From Chryseobacterium paludis (GTDB lineage Bacteria; Bacteroidota; Bacteroidia; Flavobacteriales; Weeksellaceae), in NCBI RefSeq assembly GCF_025403485.1, contig NZ_CP099966.1, positions 3,261,001 through 3,325,000 of the forward strand: DNA of 64,000 bases. Reading direction: 5' to 3'. This document shows positions 19,880-29,134 of the stretch, one piece after another. Position 1 is the first letter of the stretch, and each line of letters begins with the position of its first letter. Both the position numbers and the translations under genes were made by a program. The notes beneath the pieces were generated by a model, which ran no database searches, was not told the origin of the DNA, and saw nothing but the letters and a program-made list of their open reading frames with translations.

Positions 19880-20578
19880 TTAAAATTCATTTTTAGATCC
19901 TATTTCTTTTATTTCGTCATATTCTATTTGCTGAATGGCATCTTCAAACGCAAAGTAGTGGGTTGTATAAAAATAAGGCATTGTGATCAAAATACCAATA
20001 CCGCATGCCAGGATTCCAATCTGAGAAAGAAATCCCACAACAATAGCAAATAAAAAAATGGACAGCAAATTATTTTTTGTCATTATTCTGGACATACTCC
20101 AAGCTGTCTTTATATCATAAATCTTTTTAAGAGATATTAATGCTGGAATATAAAATCCTAGTAAAGCTACAATAAAAACAGCGATCACAATGATGAATAT
20201 ATAAGGTACCATAAAGATTGCAAAAACCGGAGAAGGATCTTCACCTCCTGTCATGGCTGTTAATGGAATCAAAGCAAATAGTGGAATATATAACACGAAT
20301 ACTCCAGCCAAAATAATCAACTGTACAATAAAATAAGGTAAAAAATCATCAAAATTAAAAATGTCCCCTACACTAGCTGGTTCCGCCTTATTTACTTTTC
20401 TGCAGTACTTGTAAAAATTCCCCATTGCCAATAATCCACAAAAAGGTATAATTGACATCACTATACACAAAATGTAAGCGACCATAAAATTTCCGAAATC
20501 TTTCTTTAGAAGCTCAAAGCCTTTATTTAGATATTCACTTAATTTAAATTCAATAGGCTTGGCCTTAATATTCATCAT
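19880..20578 (-). CDS. Polytopic membrane protein of unknown function
   Basis: A 232-residue protein with about six membrane helices following a short cytoplasmic lead (EFKLSEYLNKGFELLKKDF). Its repeated pattern, a start helix with KDFGNFMVAYIL then paired hydrophobic hairpins, resembles the two membrane proteins at 61331-62876, suggesting a common paralogous family (DUF4013-like or YciC-like). It starts 2 bp after the sigma-54 activator and precedes lptE, so it is part of that envelope operon. Confidence 0.75.
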   Translation of the reverse strand: MMNIKAKPIEFKLSEYLNKGFELLKKDFGNFMVAYILCIVMSIIPFCGLLAMGNFYKYCRKVNKAEPASVGDIFNFDDFLPYFIVQLIILAGVFVLYIPLFALIPLTAMTGGEDPSPVFAIFMVPYIFIIVIAVFIVALLGFYIPALISLKKIYDIKTAWSMSRIMTKNNLLSIFLFAIVVGFLSQIGILACGIGILITMPYFYTTHYFAFEDAIQQIEYDEIKEIGSKNEF

Positions 20579-20580
20579 AA

Positions 20581-21864
20581 TTAGTCTTCTAAGTTATATT
20601 GTTTTATTTTTCTGTATAATGTTCTTTGTGAAATTCCCAATTCATCGGCTGCTTTATTCCTACGTCCCTTATGCTTTTCTAAAGCTTTGATAATCAAATC
20701 TTTTTCATTATTTTGAAGAGAAAGTGATTCTGGTTTATTTTCTTCAATTTCTATATCTTCAATGTCTTCATAGCTGTCATCCGAATTTGAAATGATGGTT
20801 GGTGTCTGAACAACAGGATGACTGTCTTCAAAATACAACAAAGAATTGGAATTTACATTTTGTTGAGATTCCGGAGTGTAAAGCCTGTTAATCAATGTTT
20901 TTTCCTGAGAACTTAAATCACCTGCCCCTCTATTTTTTATGAGTTCTGAAGTTAAGGATTTTAAATCATTGATATCATTTCTCATATCGAAGAGAATCTT
21001 ATACATAATCTCTCTTTCATTCCCGAAATCATTTTGCTTTTGTGAATTTGGTGCATTAACTACCATTGGCAAATGAGTTTCCATTGGGATATACTCTGCC
21101 AGTTTTTCAACACTAACACTTCTTTCCCTTTCAACAACAGTCATCTGCTCTACCAAATTCCTCAACTGACGAACATTTCCTGGGAAACTATAATTTTCAA
21201 CATAATGAACCGCACTTGGCTCTAATACGAGCTCTGGCATTCTATATTTTTCAGCAAAATCTATAGCAAATTTTCTAAATAACAAATGAATATCTCCTTT
21301 TCGCTCTCTCAAAGGCGGCATATCAATCTGTACGGTGTTTAAACGATAGAATAAATCCTCTCTAAATCTTCCATCCTGAATAGCCTTCATCATATTGACG
21401 TTTGTTGCGGCAACAATTCTCACATTCGTTTTCTGCACCTGTGAAGAACCTACTTTCATAAATTCCCCGCTCTCCAGGACTCTCAATAAACGAACCTGCG
21501 TCTGTAAAGGAAGTTCACCAACCTCATCCAGAAAGATCGTTCCACCATCCGCAACTTCAAAATACCCTTTTCTTGTTGCAGTTGCTCCTGTAAAGGCTCC
21601 TTTTTCATGTCCGAATAATTCGGAATCAATCGTCCCTTCCGGAATTGCTCCACAGTTCACAACGATGTAAGGTTGATGTTTTCTTCTGGACTCTGAATGG
21701 ATAATTTTTGGAATAAATTCTTTTCCTACCCCACTTTCTCCAATAACCAATACTGAAATATCGGTGGGTGCTACCTGAATAGATTTTTCTAAAGCACGAT
21801 TCAATGCGGGAAAATTCCCAATGATCCCGAAACGGTTTTTTATATTTTGTAACTCGACGCTCAT
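20581..21864 (-). CDS. Sigma-54-dependent activator (AAA+ and Fis-type HTH, no receiver domain)
   Basis: An enhancer-binding protein that remodels sigma-54 polymerase. The AAA+ domain starts almost at residue 15. Walker A is GESGVGKE (42-49), and the sigma-54-contacting loop GAFTGA is intact at 89-94. Walker B is GGTIFLDEVGEL and the arginine finger region is FREDLFYRLN. A Fis-type helix-turn-helix is at the C terminus (NKAADELGISQRTLYRKI). There is no N-terminal receiver, GAF or PAS domain, so activity is not set by phosphorylation in cis. It heads the membrane protein-lptE-TPR operon. Confidence 0.95.
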   Translation of the reverse strand: MSVELQNIKNRFGIIGNFPALNRALEKSIQVAPTDISVLVIGESGVGKEFIPKIIHSESRRKHQPYIVVNCGAIPEGTIDSELFGHEKGAFTGATATRKGYFEVADGGTIFLDEVGELPLQTQVRLLRVLESGEFMKVGSSQVQKTNVRIVAATNVNMMKAIQDGRFREDLFYRLNTVQIDMPPLRERKGDIHLLFRKFAIDFAEKYRMPELVLEPSAVHYVENYSFPGNVRQLRNLVEQMTVVERERSVSVEKLAEYIPMETHLPMVVNAPNSQKQNDFGNEREIMYKILFDMRNDINDLKSLTSELIKNRGAGDLSSQEKTLINRLYTPESQQNVNSNSLLYFEDSHPVVQTPTIISNSDDSYEDIEDIEIEENKPESLSLQNNEKDLIIKALEKHKGRRNKAADELGISQRTLYRKIKQYNLED

Positions 21865-21965
21865 AAATTAAAGATTATTGATTTAAGTTTAGTCTACCCT
21901 ATTGTTAAAATATTTTATAGTAGACCTCATTAATTTGTTTAAATAATTGTTTTAAATTCTTAATT

Positions 21966-22397
21966 CTAACTTATCAAATCCAAATAATCTTTATTTCGGA
22001 TTTTTGAAACTTTATTTTTAAAAGATATTGTTTCAATAAAATCACATTCTTTTTCTTTGTTCTTATAATTATCTAAGATCTTATCATATTTTCCGCTTTT
22101 TAAACCATTAGTTCCAAGCTTATAATAAAATCCGAAACTCTGTTGTTTAACAGATATAGATTCAATAATATCGCCAGCGTTTTGCTTTTGATTTATTGTA
22201 TTAAAATGAGTAATCTTTTTATTTAAAGAAAATTCAGGAACTTCTTTGCTGTCACCAGAGCTTAGAAACTTGCTGTATAATTCACAAAGCGTTTTGTAAT
22301 CATCATTTCCTGCAAGATCATTAGTATTCTGTGCTGAAATATTGCTGCAAATTATAACCAATAAAACACTCAGGCAATATTTATGAAATTTCTCCAT
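21966..22397 (-). CDS. Secreted protein of unknown function
   Basis: A 143-residue protein with a signal peptide ending near NISAQN (about residue 22) and a Lys/Asn-rich body with no motif I recognise. It is followed, after 100 bp, by the sigma-54 activator and preceded by miaB, all on the same strand. Codon use is like that of its neighbours. Confidence 0.7.
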   Translation of the reverse strand: MEKFHKYCLSVLLVIICSNISAQNTNDLAGNDDYKTLCELYSKFLSSGDSKEVPEFSLNKKITHFNTINQKQNAGDIIESISVKQQSFGFYYKLGTNGLKSGKYDKILDNYKNKEKECDFIETISFKNKVSKIRNKDYLDLIS

Positions 22398-22464
22398 TGT
22401 CTAATTTAAGTTTATTGATGATAATTTATTTTATTATAATGATTCTTTTTCTTGAAAGAACGTT

Positions 22465-23901
22465 CTACTTTACCGTTTCCCCTAAAAGTGTGCCTTGTGT
22501 ATTGTCAAAAACAAAAACATCCACAATGTCACCCATTTTTTGTCCTTCCAGCATATCAAACACACAAACAGCATTTTGAGAATTCCTTCCTTTCCACTGA
22601 TTTTTATTCTTTTTAGAAATTCCTTCAATTAAAATCTGATGAACTCTTCCAACGTAAGTCTTCATACGCTGTCTGGAAAGGTCTCCCTGTAAAGCGATTA
22701 CTTCTGCTAAACGTCTTTGTTTAACATCTGCAGGAATATTATCCTCCAGTTTTTTATGCGCTGGTGTTCCCGGCCTTTCTGAATAAGCAAACATATAACC
22801 GTAATCATATTCTACTTCTTTCATCAGACTTAAAGTATCCTGATGATCTTCTTCTGTCTCGTTGCAGAAACCAATGATCATATCCTGAGAAAAAGAGATG
22901 TCGGGAACTATTTCTTTAGCTTTTTTAATCAGCTCTAAATATTCTTCACGGGTATGTTGTCTGTTCATTGCTGCCAACATATTATTGCTTCCACTTTGAA
23001 CCGGAAGGTGAACATATTTACAAATATTATCATGCTTCGCCATAACTCTGAATACATTCAGGCTCATATCCTGAGGATTGGATGTTGAGAATCTTATTCT
23101 CATTTGAGGAACAGCTTTAGCGACCTGATCAAGTAACTGAGCGAAATCAACTGCTGTAGCTTTCTGCATTTCAGAAGCTTTAGCAAAATCTTTCTTAGGT
23201 CCTCCACCATACCAAAGATAAGAGTCAACGTTTTGCCCTAAAAGAGTAATTTCTTTATATCCACTATTCCAAAGGTTTTTACATTCTTCAAGAATTGAAT
23301 GTGGATCACGACTTCTTTCTCGTCCTCTTGTAAAAGGAACGACACAGAAAGTACACATATTATCGCAACCTCTTGTTATGGTAACAAAGGCAGTAACACC
23401 ATTTCCACCTAACCGAACCGGGTTGATATCCGCATACGTTTCTTCTTTGGAAAGTATAACATTAATAGCATCTCTACCATCCTCTGTTTCCTTTAGTAAG
23501 TTGGGTAAGTCTCTATAAGCATCCGGACCAACAACCAGATCCACTAGTTGTTCCTCTTCCAGAAATTTGGTCTTTAATCTCTCCGCCATACATCCTAAAA
23601 CCCCAACAGTCATATGAGGTCTTTCTTTTTTAAGATTTTTGAACTGAGCAAGACGCATTCTTACAGTTTGTTCAGCTTTCTCACGAATGGAGCAAGTATT
23701 TAAAAGGATTAAATCAGCCTCTTCTACTTTCAATGTTGTATTATAACCTTGATCATTTAGAATAGAAGCAACAATTTCAGAATCAGAGAAATTCATCTGA
23801 CAGCCGTAGCTTTCCAAAAACAATTTTTTAGAATTCCCGTCTCTTTCAGCAATAGCAAAAGCTTCTCCCTGTTTTGTTTCGTCTATATATTTTTCCTGCA
23901 C
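22465..23901 (-). CDS. miaB: tRNA-2-methylthio-N6-dimethylallyladenosine synthase MiaB
   Basis: A radical SAM enzyme that methylthiolates i6A37 in tRNA. Three cysteines in the N-terminal UPF0004 domain (ESYGCQMNF, NTCSIRE, GVLGCMAE) bind the auxiliary 4Fe-4S cluster. The radical SAM triad is RGCDNMCTFC, and a TRAM domain ends the protein. I choose the GTG at 23901, giving VQEKYIDETKQGE and 478 residues, because related proteins start here. An in-frame ATG at 23937 would add 12 hydrophobic residues. miaE, which hydroxylates the same tRNA base, is encoded at 48236. Confidence 0.95.
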   Translation of the reverse strand: MQEKYIDETKQGEAFAIAERDGNSKKLFLESYGCQMNFSDSEIVASILNDQGYNTTLKVEEADLILLNTCSIREKAEQTVRMRLAQFKNLKKERPHMTVGVLGCMAERLKTKFLEEEQLVDLVVGPDAYRDLPNLLKETEDGRDAINVILSKEETYADINPVRLGGNGVTAFVTITRGCDNMCTFCVVPFTRGRERSRDPHSILEECKNLWNSGYKEITLLGQNVDSYLWYGGGPKKDFAKASEMQKATAVDFAQLLDQVAKAVPQMRIRFSTSNPQDMSLNVFRVMAKHDNICKYVHLPVQSGSNNMLAAMNRQHTREEYLELIKKAKEIVPDISFSQDMIIGFCNETEEDHQDTLSLMKEVEYDYGYMFAYSERPGTPAHKKLEDNIPADVKQRRLAEVIALQGDLSRQRMKTYVGRVHQILIEGISKKNKNQWKGRNSQNAVCVFDMLEGQKMGDIVDVFVFDNTQGTLLGETVK

Positions 23902-24087
23902 GATAATCAATTTAAGTTTTAAATTACAAAGTTTCAAGCGTTCTATTCACAACTTTGAATTTTAAACGCTAAACTTTAAATAATTAATTTGCAAAGATAC
24001 AAAATATTGTGACAGAATGGCCGAATTATTTAAGGACTCCAAAACTTAAAATAAGTGTAGCATTACATTAAATCCTATAAACAAAGA

Positions 24088-24110
24088 AACTTCACATTTT
24101 ACATGAAGTT
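24088..24110 (-). terminator. Possible hairpin terminator after poxB-type gene
   Basis: A 7-bp inverted repeat (aacttca / tgaagtt) with a 9-nt loop lies just past the end of the pyruvate oxidase gene in its reading direction, followed on the minus strand by a T-rich tract. Modest stem length. Confidence 0.35.
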
Positions 24111-24144
24111 CCCAAGTAATTTTAAATTTCAACCCGCACTTCTT

Positions 24145-25878
24145 TTACAACAATCCCTTAATATGTTTGTAATTACTCTTCACCGTTTCCAAAACCTCTT
24201 CCATTTTTCCACCTAACATAAGCTGTGCCATAGATTTAGTCATTCCTATTACCTGATCAAAATCTATTTTTGGAGGTAACGCCAGAGCATTTGGATTTGT
24301 AAAAATATTGAGAAGATAGGGACCATTGTAATTCAAGCATTCTTCAATAGCCGCTTCTACTTCTTCAGGCTTATGAACATTTTTTCCCGGATACCCCATT
24401 GCCTGGGCCACCATCGCAAAATCCGGATTAATCATATCCGTTTCATTATCCGGCATTCCACCAACTTCCATTTCCAATTTTACCATACCTAAAGTCCGGT
24501 TATTGAAAACGATTAGTTTCACAGGAAGTTTATATTGAAAAATAGTTGCCATATCACCCAATAGCATCGATAATCCTCCATCTCCACACATCGCGATCAC
24601 CTGTCGATCGGGATAAGCCAGTGAAGCACCAATAGCCATCGGCATTGCATTCGCCATCGAGCCATGATTAAAGGAGCCTAACATTTTGCGCTCCCCGGTT
24701 CCTGTTATAAATCTAGCTCCCCAAACACAACACATTCCTGTATCTACCGTAAAAATAGCATCTTTCTTGGCGATACGATCTAAAGTATGTGCCACGTATT
24801 CCGGTTGAATAGCATCCTCTTTTCCAAAATCCTTTACATAAGCAAGCTGATTTTCTTTTACTTTTCCATAAAACTCAATTTGCTGATTTAAGAAATGAGC
24901 ATCTGTCTTTTCCTTTAATAAAGGTAATAATGCTTTAATTGTTTCTCTTACATCTCCCGTTAATCCAAGTTCCAGCTTGGCTCTTCTCCCTAATCTCTCA
25001 GGACTTTCATCAATCTGAACAATTTTATTTTTTACCGGCATAAATTTCTGGTAAGGAAAATCAGTCCCTAAAAGAATAACAAGATCGGCATCGTGCATTG
25101 CATGATAAGCTGAAGGAAAACCTAATAAACCTGTCAGACCCACTTCATTGGGATTATTAGGCTGAATAGCCATCTTACCTCTAAATGAATATCCTACAGG
25201 TGCCTTTAAAAATTTTGATAATCCTACCACTTCAGGATTGGCATTTTCGGCTCCAATCCCACAATAGATGGTTACCTTCTCACTTTCATTGATGATCTTT
25301 GCTAAATGAGTTAATTCTTCATCTGAAGGACGAACGATTGGATTTGTTTTGAATATTTGAGTGGATGTTGTTCCTTCTTCTGCATTCATTTCTGAGACAT
25401 CGCCAGGAAGACCAATAACAGCTACCCCTTTTTTAGATATTGCATGCTGAATTGCCGTTTGAACAGTTCTCTGAACCTGTTCAGGTCTTGTAATCATTTG
25501 ATTGTAATAGCTGCAATCATCAAATAATTTTATCGTGTTTGTTTCCTGGAAGTAATCTGTCCCCATCTCATCACTTGGAATTGTAGAGGCAATAACCAAC
25601 ATAGGAACATGGGACCGATGTGCTTCATATACTCCATTGATAAGATGAACATGGCCAGGACCACTGCTTCCGGCACATACCGCAAAGCCATCCAGCTCTG
25701 CTTCCGCCGCCGCCGCATAAGCTCCGACTTCCTCATGTCGAACATGGATCCATTTGATACTGCTTTTTTTTACTGCAGCATTTAAATGATTAAGGCTGTC
25801 ACCTGTTACTGCATAAATCCTTTTTACATTTGCGCTTTCAAGCATTTCAACAATTTGCTCTGCTATATTCTTTGCCAT
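24145..25878 (-). CDS. poxB: Pyruvate dehydrogenase (quinone)/pyruvate oxidase-type ThDP enzyme
   Basis: A thiamine-diphosphate enzyme of the PoxB branch, which converts pyruvate to acetate with electrons passed to quinone. The 577-residue product has the conserved glutamate in RHEEVGAYAA (about residue 50), an FAD/ROSSMANN-like central domain and the ThDP motif MCGDGGLSM ending with NN about 26 residues later (VFNNRTLGMVKLE). The N terminus (KRIYAVTGDSLNHLNAAV) matches PoxB rather than acetolactate synthase. Whether the C-terminal lipid-binding helix of E. coli PoxB is retained is unclear. Confidence 0.85.
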   Translation of the reverse strand: MAKNIAEQIVEMLESANVKRIYAVTGDSLNHLNAAVKKSSIKWIHVRHEEVGAYAAAAEAELDGFAVCAGSSGPGHVHLINGVYEAHRSHVPMLVIASTIPSDEMGTDYFQETNTIKLFDDCSYYNQMITRPEQVQRTVQTAIQHAISKKGVAVIGLPGDVSEMNAEEGTTSTQIFKTNPIVRPSDEELTHLAKIINESEKVTIYCGIGAENANPEVVGLSKFLKAPVGYSFRGKMAIQPNNPNEVGLTGLLGFPSAYHAMHDADLVILLGTDFPYQKFMPVKNKIVQIDESPERLGRRAKLELGLTGDVRETIKALLPLLKEKTDAHFLNQQIEFYGKVKENQLAYVKDFGKEDAIQPEYVAHTLDRIAKKDAIFTVDTGMCCVWGARFITGTGERKMLGSFNHGSMANAMPMAIGASLAYPDRQVIAMCGDGGLSMLLGDMATIFQYKLPVKLIVFNNRTLGMVKLEMEVGGMPDNETDMINPDFAMVAQAMGYPGKNVHKPEEVEAAIEECLNYNGPYLLNIFTNPNALALPPKIDFDQVIGMTKSMAQLMLGGKMEEVLETVKSNYKHIKGLL

Positions 25879-26047
25879 AATTAATATTTTTGTGATCGTT
25901 TTTTATATCTGGAAATATAGAAATGGATATCGACTGACTAAGCCTTTTTTCAATATTTGAAAATTCATATCCTATCAAATTTAATTATTTATTTTAGGAT
26001 TCCCATTCAAATGGCTTGTTAATTTTCTTTAATTAACATCAAAAAAA

Positions 26048-26071
26048 TACTCCGCAATTTCTTGCAGAGTA
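26048..26071 (-). terminator. Terminator after lysA
   Basis: A 10-bp inverted repeat (tactccgcaa / ttgcagagta, one mismatch that is G-U on RNA) sits 14 bp past the lysA stop. It is followed on the minus strand by a seven-T run. Confidence 0.75.
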
Positions 26072-26084
26072 CTTAATATTTCGA

Positions 26085-27284
26085 TTAGATCACTTCAATC
26101 TGATTTCTCAATAAATCCTCGAACTCATCTCTCTTACGAATGAGATGAGCCTTTCCATCTAAGAATAACACCTCAGCAGGCTTCAATCTGGAATTGAAAT
26201 TAGAACTCATTTCAAATCCGTATGCCCCTGCAGTGTGGAAGGCAAGAATATCTCCTTCTTTTACTTCATTTAATTTTCTGTCCCAGGCAAAAGTATCAGT
26301 CTCACAGATATTTCCTACCACAGTATAAATTCTTTCCGGTCCTTTTTGGTTTGATAAGTTTTCGATCGTATGGTAAGAATCATAAAACATAGGACGTATT
26401 AAATGATTGAATCCAGAATTCACTCCAACAAAAACCGTAGCTGTTGTTTGCTTGATGACATTAGCTTTCACTAAAAGGTATCCGCTTTTTCCAACCAGAA
26501 ATTTTCCAGGCTCAAACCATAATTCAAACTTCTTACCTGTATTTTTAGAAAATTCAGAAATCACTTTCTCAACTTTTTTACCTAATGTTTTTACATCAGT
26601 TTCCATTTCACTCTCCTGATACGGAATCTTGAAACCACTTCCCATATCAAGATACTTTAAGTTAGGAAAATGCTCAGAAAGCTCTAACATAATATCTAGC
26701 GCCTGTAAGAAAACATCTGGATCCTTGATCTCACTTCCTGTGTGCATGTGAAGGCCTTCTACATTAAGATTGGTGCTTTTCATTACCCTTTCGATGTGAC
26801 GCACCTGATGAATGGAAATACCGAATTTACTATCGATATGTCCTGTCGATATTTTATAATTCCCTCCTGCAAAAATATGAGGGTTGATTCTTACAAGAAT
26901 TGGGTAAGTGTTTCCGTATTTGTTGCCAAACTGCTCAAGAATAGAGATATTATCAATATTGATATGAACCCCATGCAGCATTGCCTCTTCAATTTCAGCA
27001 AGATCAACACAATTGGGAGTAAATAAGATTTTTTCTTTTGTAAATCCTGCTTTTAAGCCAAGCTTTACTTCATTAATAGATACACAATCCAAAGAAGCAC
27101 CCAAGTTCTTGACATACTTTAAAATATTGATATTAGTTAACGCCTTGGCAGCATAAAAGAACTTTGTGTGTTTTAAAAAAGAAGATGTAAGTTTCTCGTA
27201 TTGCGTTTTGATAGATTCAGCATCATAAACATACACCGGCGTGCCATATTCATTGGCAATCTTTAATAATTCTTTTGAATTCAT
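26085..27284 (-). CDS. lysA: Diaminopimelate decarboxylase LysA
   Basis: A PLP enzyme of fold III that decarboxylates meso-diaminopimelate to lysine, the last step of lysine synthesis. The 399-residue product has the PLP lysine in FFYAAKALTN (about residue 47), the glycine-rich phosphate loop GSGFKIP, the active-site cysteine block GNICETDTFAWDR, and HTAGAYGFEMSSNFN near the end. It stands alone between two terminators. Confidence 0.94.
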   Translation of the reverse strand: MNSKELLKIANEYGTPVYVYDAESIKTQYEKLTSSFLKHTKFFYAAKALTNINILKYVKNLGASLDCVSINEVKLGLKAGFTKEKILFTPNCVDLAEIEEAMLHGVHINIDNISILEQFGNKYGNTYPILVRINPHIFAGGNYKISTGHIDSKFGISIHQVRHIERVMKSTNLNVEGLHMHTGSEIKDPDVFLQALDIMLELSEHFPNLKYLDMGSGFKIPYQESEMETDVKTLGKKVEKVISEFSKNTGKKFELWFEPGKFLVGKSGYLLVKANVIKQTTATVFVGVNSGFNHLIRPMFYDSYHTIENLSNQKGPERIYTVVGNICETDTFAWDRKLNEVKEGDILAFHTAGAYGFEMSSNFNSRLKPAEVLFLDGKAHLIRKRDEFEDLLRNQIEVI

Positions 27285-27299
27285 AATTTAATTTTAACA

Positions 27300-27333
27300 T
27301 AAAAAAAGGCAGATTCTTTGCTCAAGAGTCTGC
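27300..27333 (-). terminator. Hairpin between the exonuclease gene and lysA
   Basis: Stem ggcaga/tctgcc with an extra ctt/aag pair inside, followed on the minus strand by seven Ts. It lies about 190 bp after the exonuclease gene and 16 bp before the lysA start, so it is probably a terminator, though a role in the lysA leader is possible. Confidence 0.5.
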
Positions 27334-27519
27334 CACATTAATTATTTTTATGCAAGACAACTCTTTTAAATATTCCAAACCTTAGAAAACTTTACAGTTC
27401 CCTTTTTTCCAGTTTTTATTTGTTTAAAGTATTGCATTGCTTCTTTTTATTTTTTGTAAAAATACTACTTATTTTTTATTTTAAGAAAATTGATTTGAAA
27501 AGCATCCTCTTCTTTTTTA

Positions 27520-28743
27520 TCATTTCGGCAATGGTAATGTCTCAAAATCACCGCGAAGAAGTGCTAATTGTAAGTCATTATTTAAATCAACCGCAGATAA
27601 AGGCAAATCTATTTTAAGTTTGGAAAGTCTGCTTAGCGTCTGGATCTGCGTAAATAGCTCATAAAAACCATAAGAAATAACTTTCCCGTTTTCAATGATA
27701 AGGAATAATTTTTCTCCTAATTTTCTTCCAGAACCTAACCAAAGTTCGTTGCGTTTTCTGAAATCAATCTTATTCTTGAAAAAACTCACATCATCATATT
27801 CCCTTTGAGTACCAATAAACTGAATTGCTTTAGCTCCTTGCGTAAAGGATCTAAATTTTAATATTGGTCTATCTTCTTTGTTCAAAGTATTCTTTTCAAC
27901 AATGTATTTGTTATTTCTTACATAGAGACCAAAAGGCAATGCTTCTCTTTTCTTTATTTTTTTTGAGTTTAAGATCAGCCTTGCAATAATATCATTTCCT
28001 GTTAATTCAAAATTAATCTGTTCAACGTCTCTTTGTACAGATTCCCACTTTTTTGATTTTGAATTAAAAACTTTCTTCGAAAACTTATTGATATCCTGAA
28101 CATACTCAGACAAAATAATTCTTCCATCCCCATTCTGAAAATAGACAAATCCTTTTTCGTTAGGTAGATCCTGTGTTAACAGTTTGATTTTATTTATATA
28201 AGTTTTAGCGTTGCTTTCATCATGCTGCTTTTGAATAATCTCATTCTCGGTATCTTTTGAAACCAGAAGTCTAAACAATTCTAAAGTTGCACGTGCATCT
28301 CCATCTGCCCTATGGTGATTTGTTAAGGGAATTCCCAAAGATTTCACCAGTTTACCCAACGAATAACTTACCTCGTTTGGAATTAGTTTTTTAGCCAGTG
28401 GAATGGTATCTAAAGTATTGATTTTAAAATCATAACCAAGACCTTTAAACGATTGACGTAACATTCTGTAGTCAAAATCTATATTATGACCAACCAAAGT
28501 AGTATTCTGGGTAATTTCGATTACTCTTTTTGCTATTTCATGAAATTTCGGAGCTGTTTTGACCATATTAGGTGTAATACTGGTCAATTTTTGTACAAAA
28601 GGTGTTATATCACTTTCAGGGTTAACCAATGAAATGAATTGGTCAACGATTTTTTGTCCATCATATCTGTAGATGGCAATATCTATAATGCATTCATGTC
28701 TATAACCTGCACCATTACTTTCTATATCTATAATCGAATACAT
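27520..28743 (-). CDS. DEDDh 3'-5' exonuclease with an unidentified C-terminal region
   Basis: The N-terminal 165 residues are a DnaQ-like exonuclease. ExoI has D6 and E8 (DIESNG), ExoII has D89 (GHNIDFDY), and ExoIII has H144 and D149 (HHRADGDA), so all catalytic residues of the DEDDh class are present. The remaining 240 residues begin with GFVYFQNGDGRIIL, which resembles the first strand of a GIY-YIG nuclease, but the GIY and YIG triads are absent. Related Bacteroidota proteins fuse an exonuclease to a UvrC-like GIY-YIG module; here that module seems degenerate. Probable DNA repair role. Confidence 0.85.
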   Translation of the reverse strand: MYSIIDIESNGAGYRHECIIDIAIYRYDGQKIVDQFISLVNPESDITPFVQKLTSITPNMVKTAPKFHEIAKRVIEITQNTTLVGHNIDFDYRMLRQSFKGLGYDFKINTLDTIPLAKKLIPNEVSYSLGKLVKSLGIPLTNHHRADGDARATLELFRLLVSKDTENEIIQKQHDESNAKTYINKIKLLTQDLPNEKGFVYFQNGDGRIILSEYVQDINKFSKKVFNSKSKKWESVQRDVEQINFELTGNDIIARLILNSKKIKKREALPFGLYVRNNKYIVEKNTLNKEDRPILKFRSFTQGAKAIQFIGTQREYDDVSFFKNKIDFRKRNELWLGSGRKLGEKLFLIIENGKVISYGFYELFTQIQTLSRLSKLKIDLPLSAVDLNNDLQLALLRGDFETLPLPK

Positions 28744-29106
28744 TTAACTTGATGTTATAATAATATTTTTTTTCTGACTGCCGTTAATAATACCAGTCAT
28801 TATGAGTCCGAAACTCAATGTTAGGAGACCTAGTACATAACCCATGCCATAAGTCCACAGTGGTTGTAACTGCTCAGTTTGAACGTCTTTAACTGTCGAA
28901 ATAAAAACAGCAAAAAGAATGTATAAACTTATAAGAGATACCGTTCCTCCAAACAATTGATAGACCCACTTTCTATTGATCAATAAAGGCAATCCTGCTA
29001 AAATAATAAAAATTACATCAAAAAAAACAAAGTGACTATTAATAACATCCATAATCAGATTAAGAACCGCAAGTCCAATAAAATAAAATGATGATAAATT
29101 TTTCAT
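28744..29106 (-). CDS. Small membrane protein of unknown function
   Basis: 120 residues with four predicted membrane helices and a short Lys-rich, Ser-ending tail. It lies between the HerA-like ATPase gene and the exonuclease gene with no gap to the latter, so all three may be co-transcribed. No family recognised. Confidence 0.7.
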   Translation of the reverse strand: MKNLSSFYFIGLAVLNLIMDVINSHFVFFDVIFIILAGLPLLINRKWVYQLFGGTVSLISLYILFAVFISTVKDVQTEQLQPLWTYGMGYVLGLLTLSFGLIMTGIINGSQKKNIIITSS

Positions 29107-29134
29107 GGTTATTAGAGTTTGAAATTACTTCTCT

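Noticed and set aside
27420..27617. Plus-strand frame starting with a hydrophobic Phe/Leu-rich segment
   Set aside because: It runs antisense into the well-supported exonuclease gene and its hydrophobicity comes from a T-rich intergenic tract.
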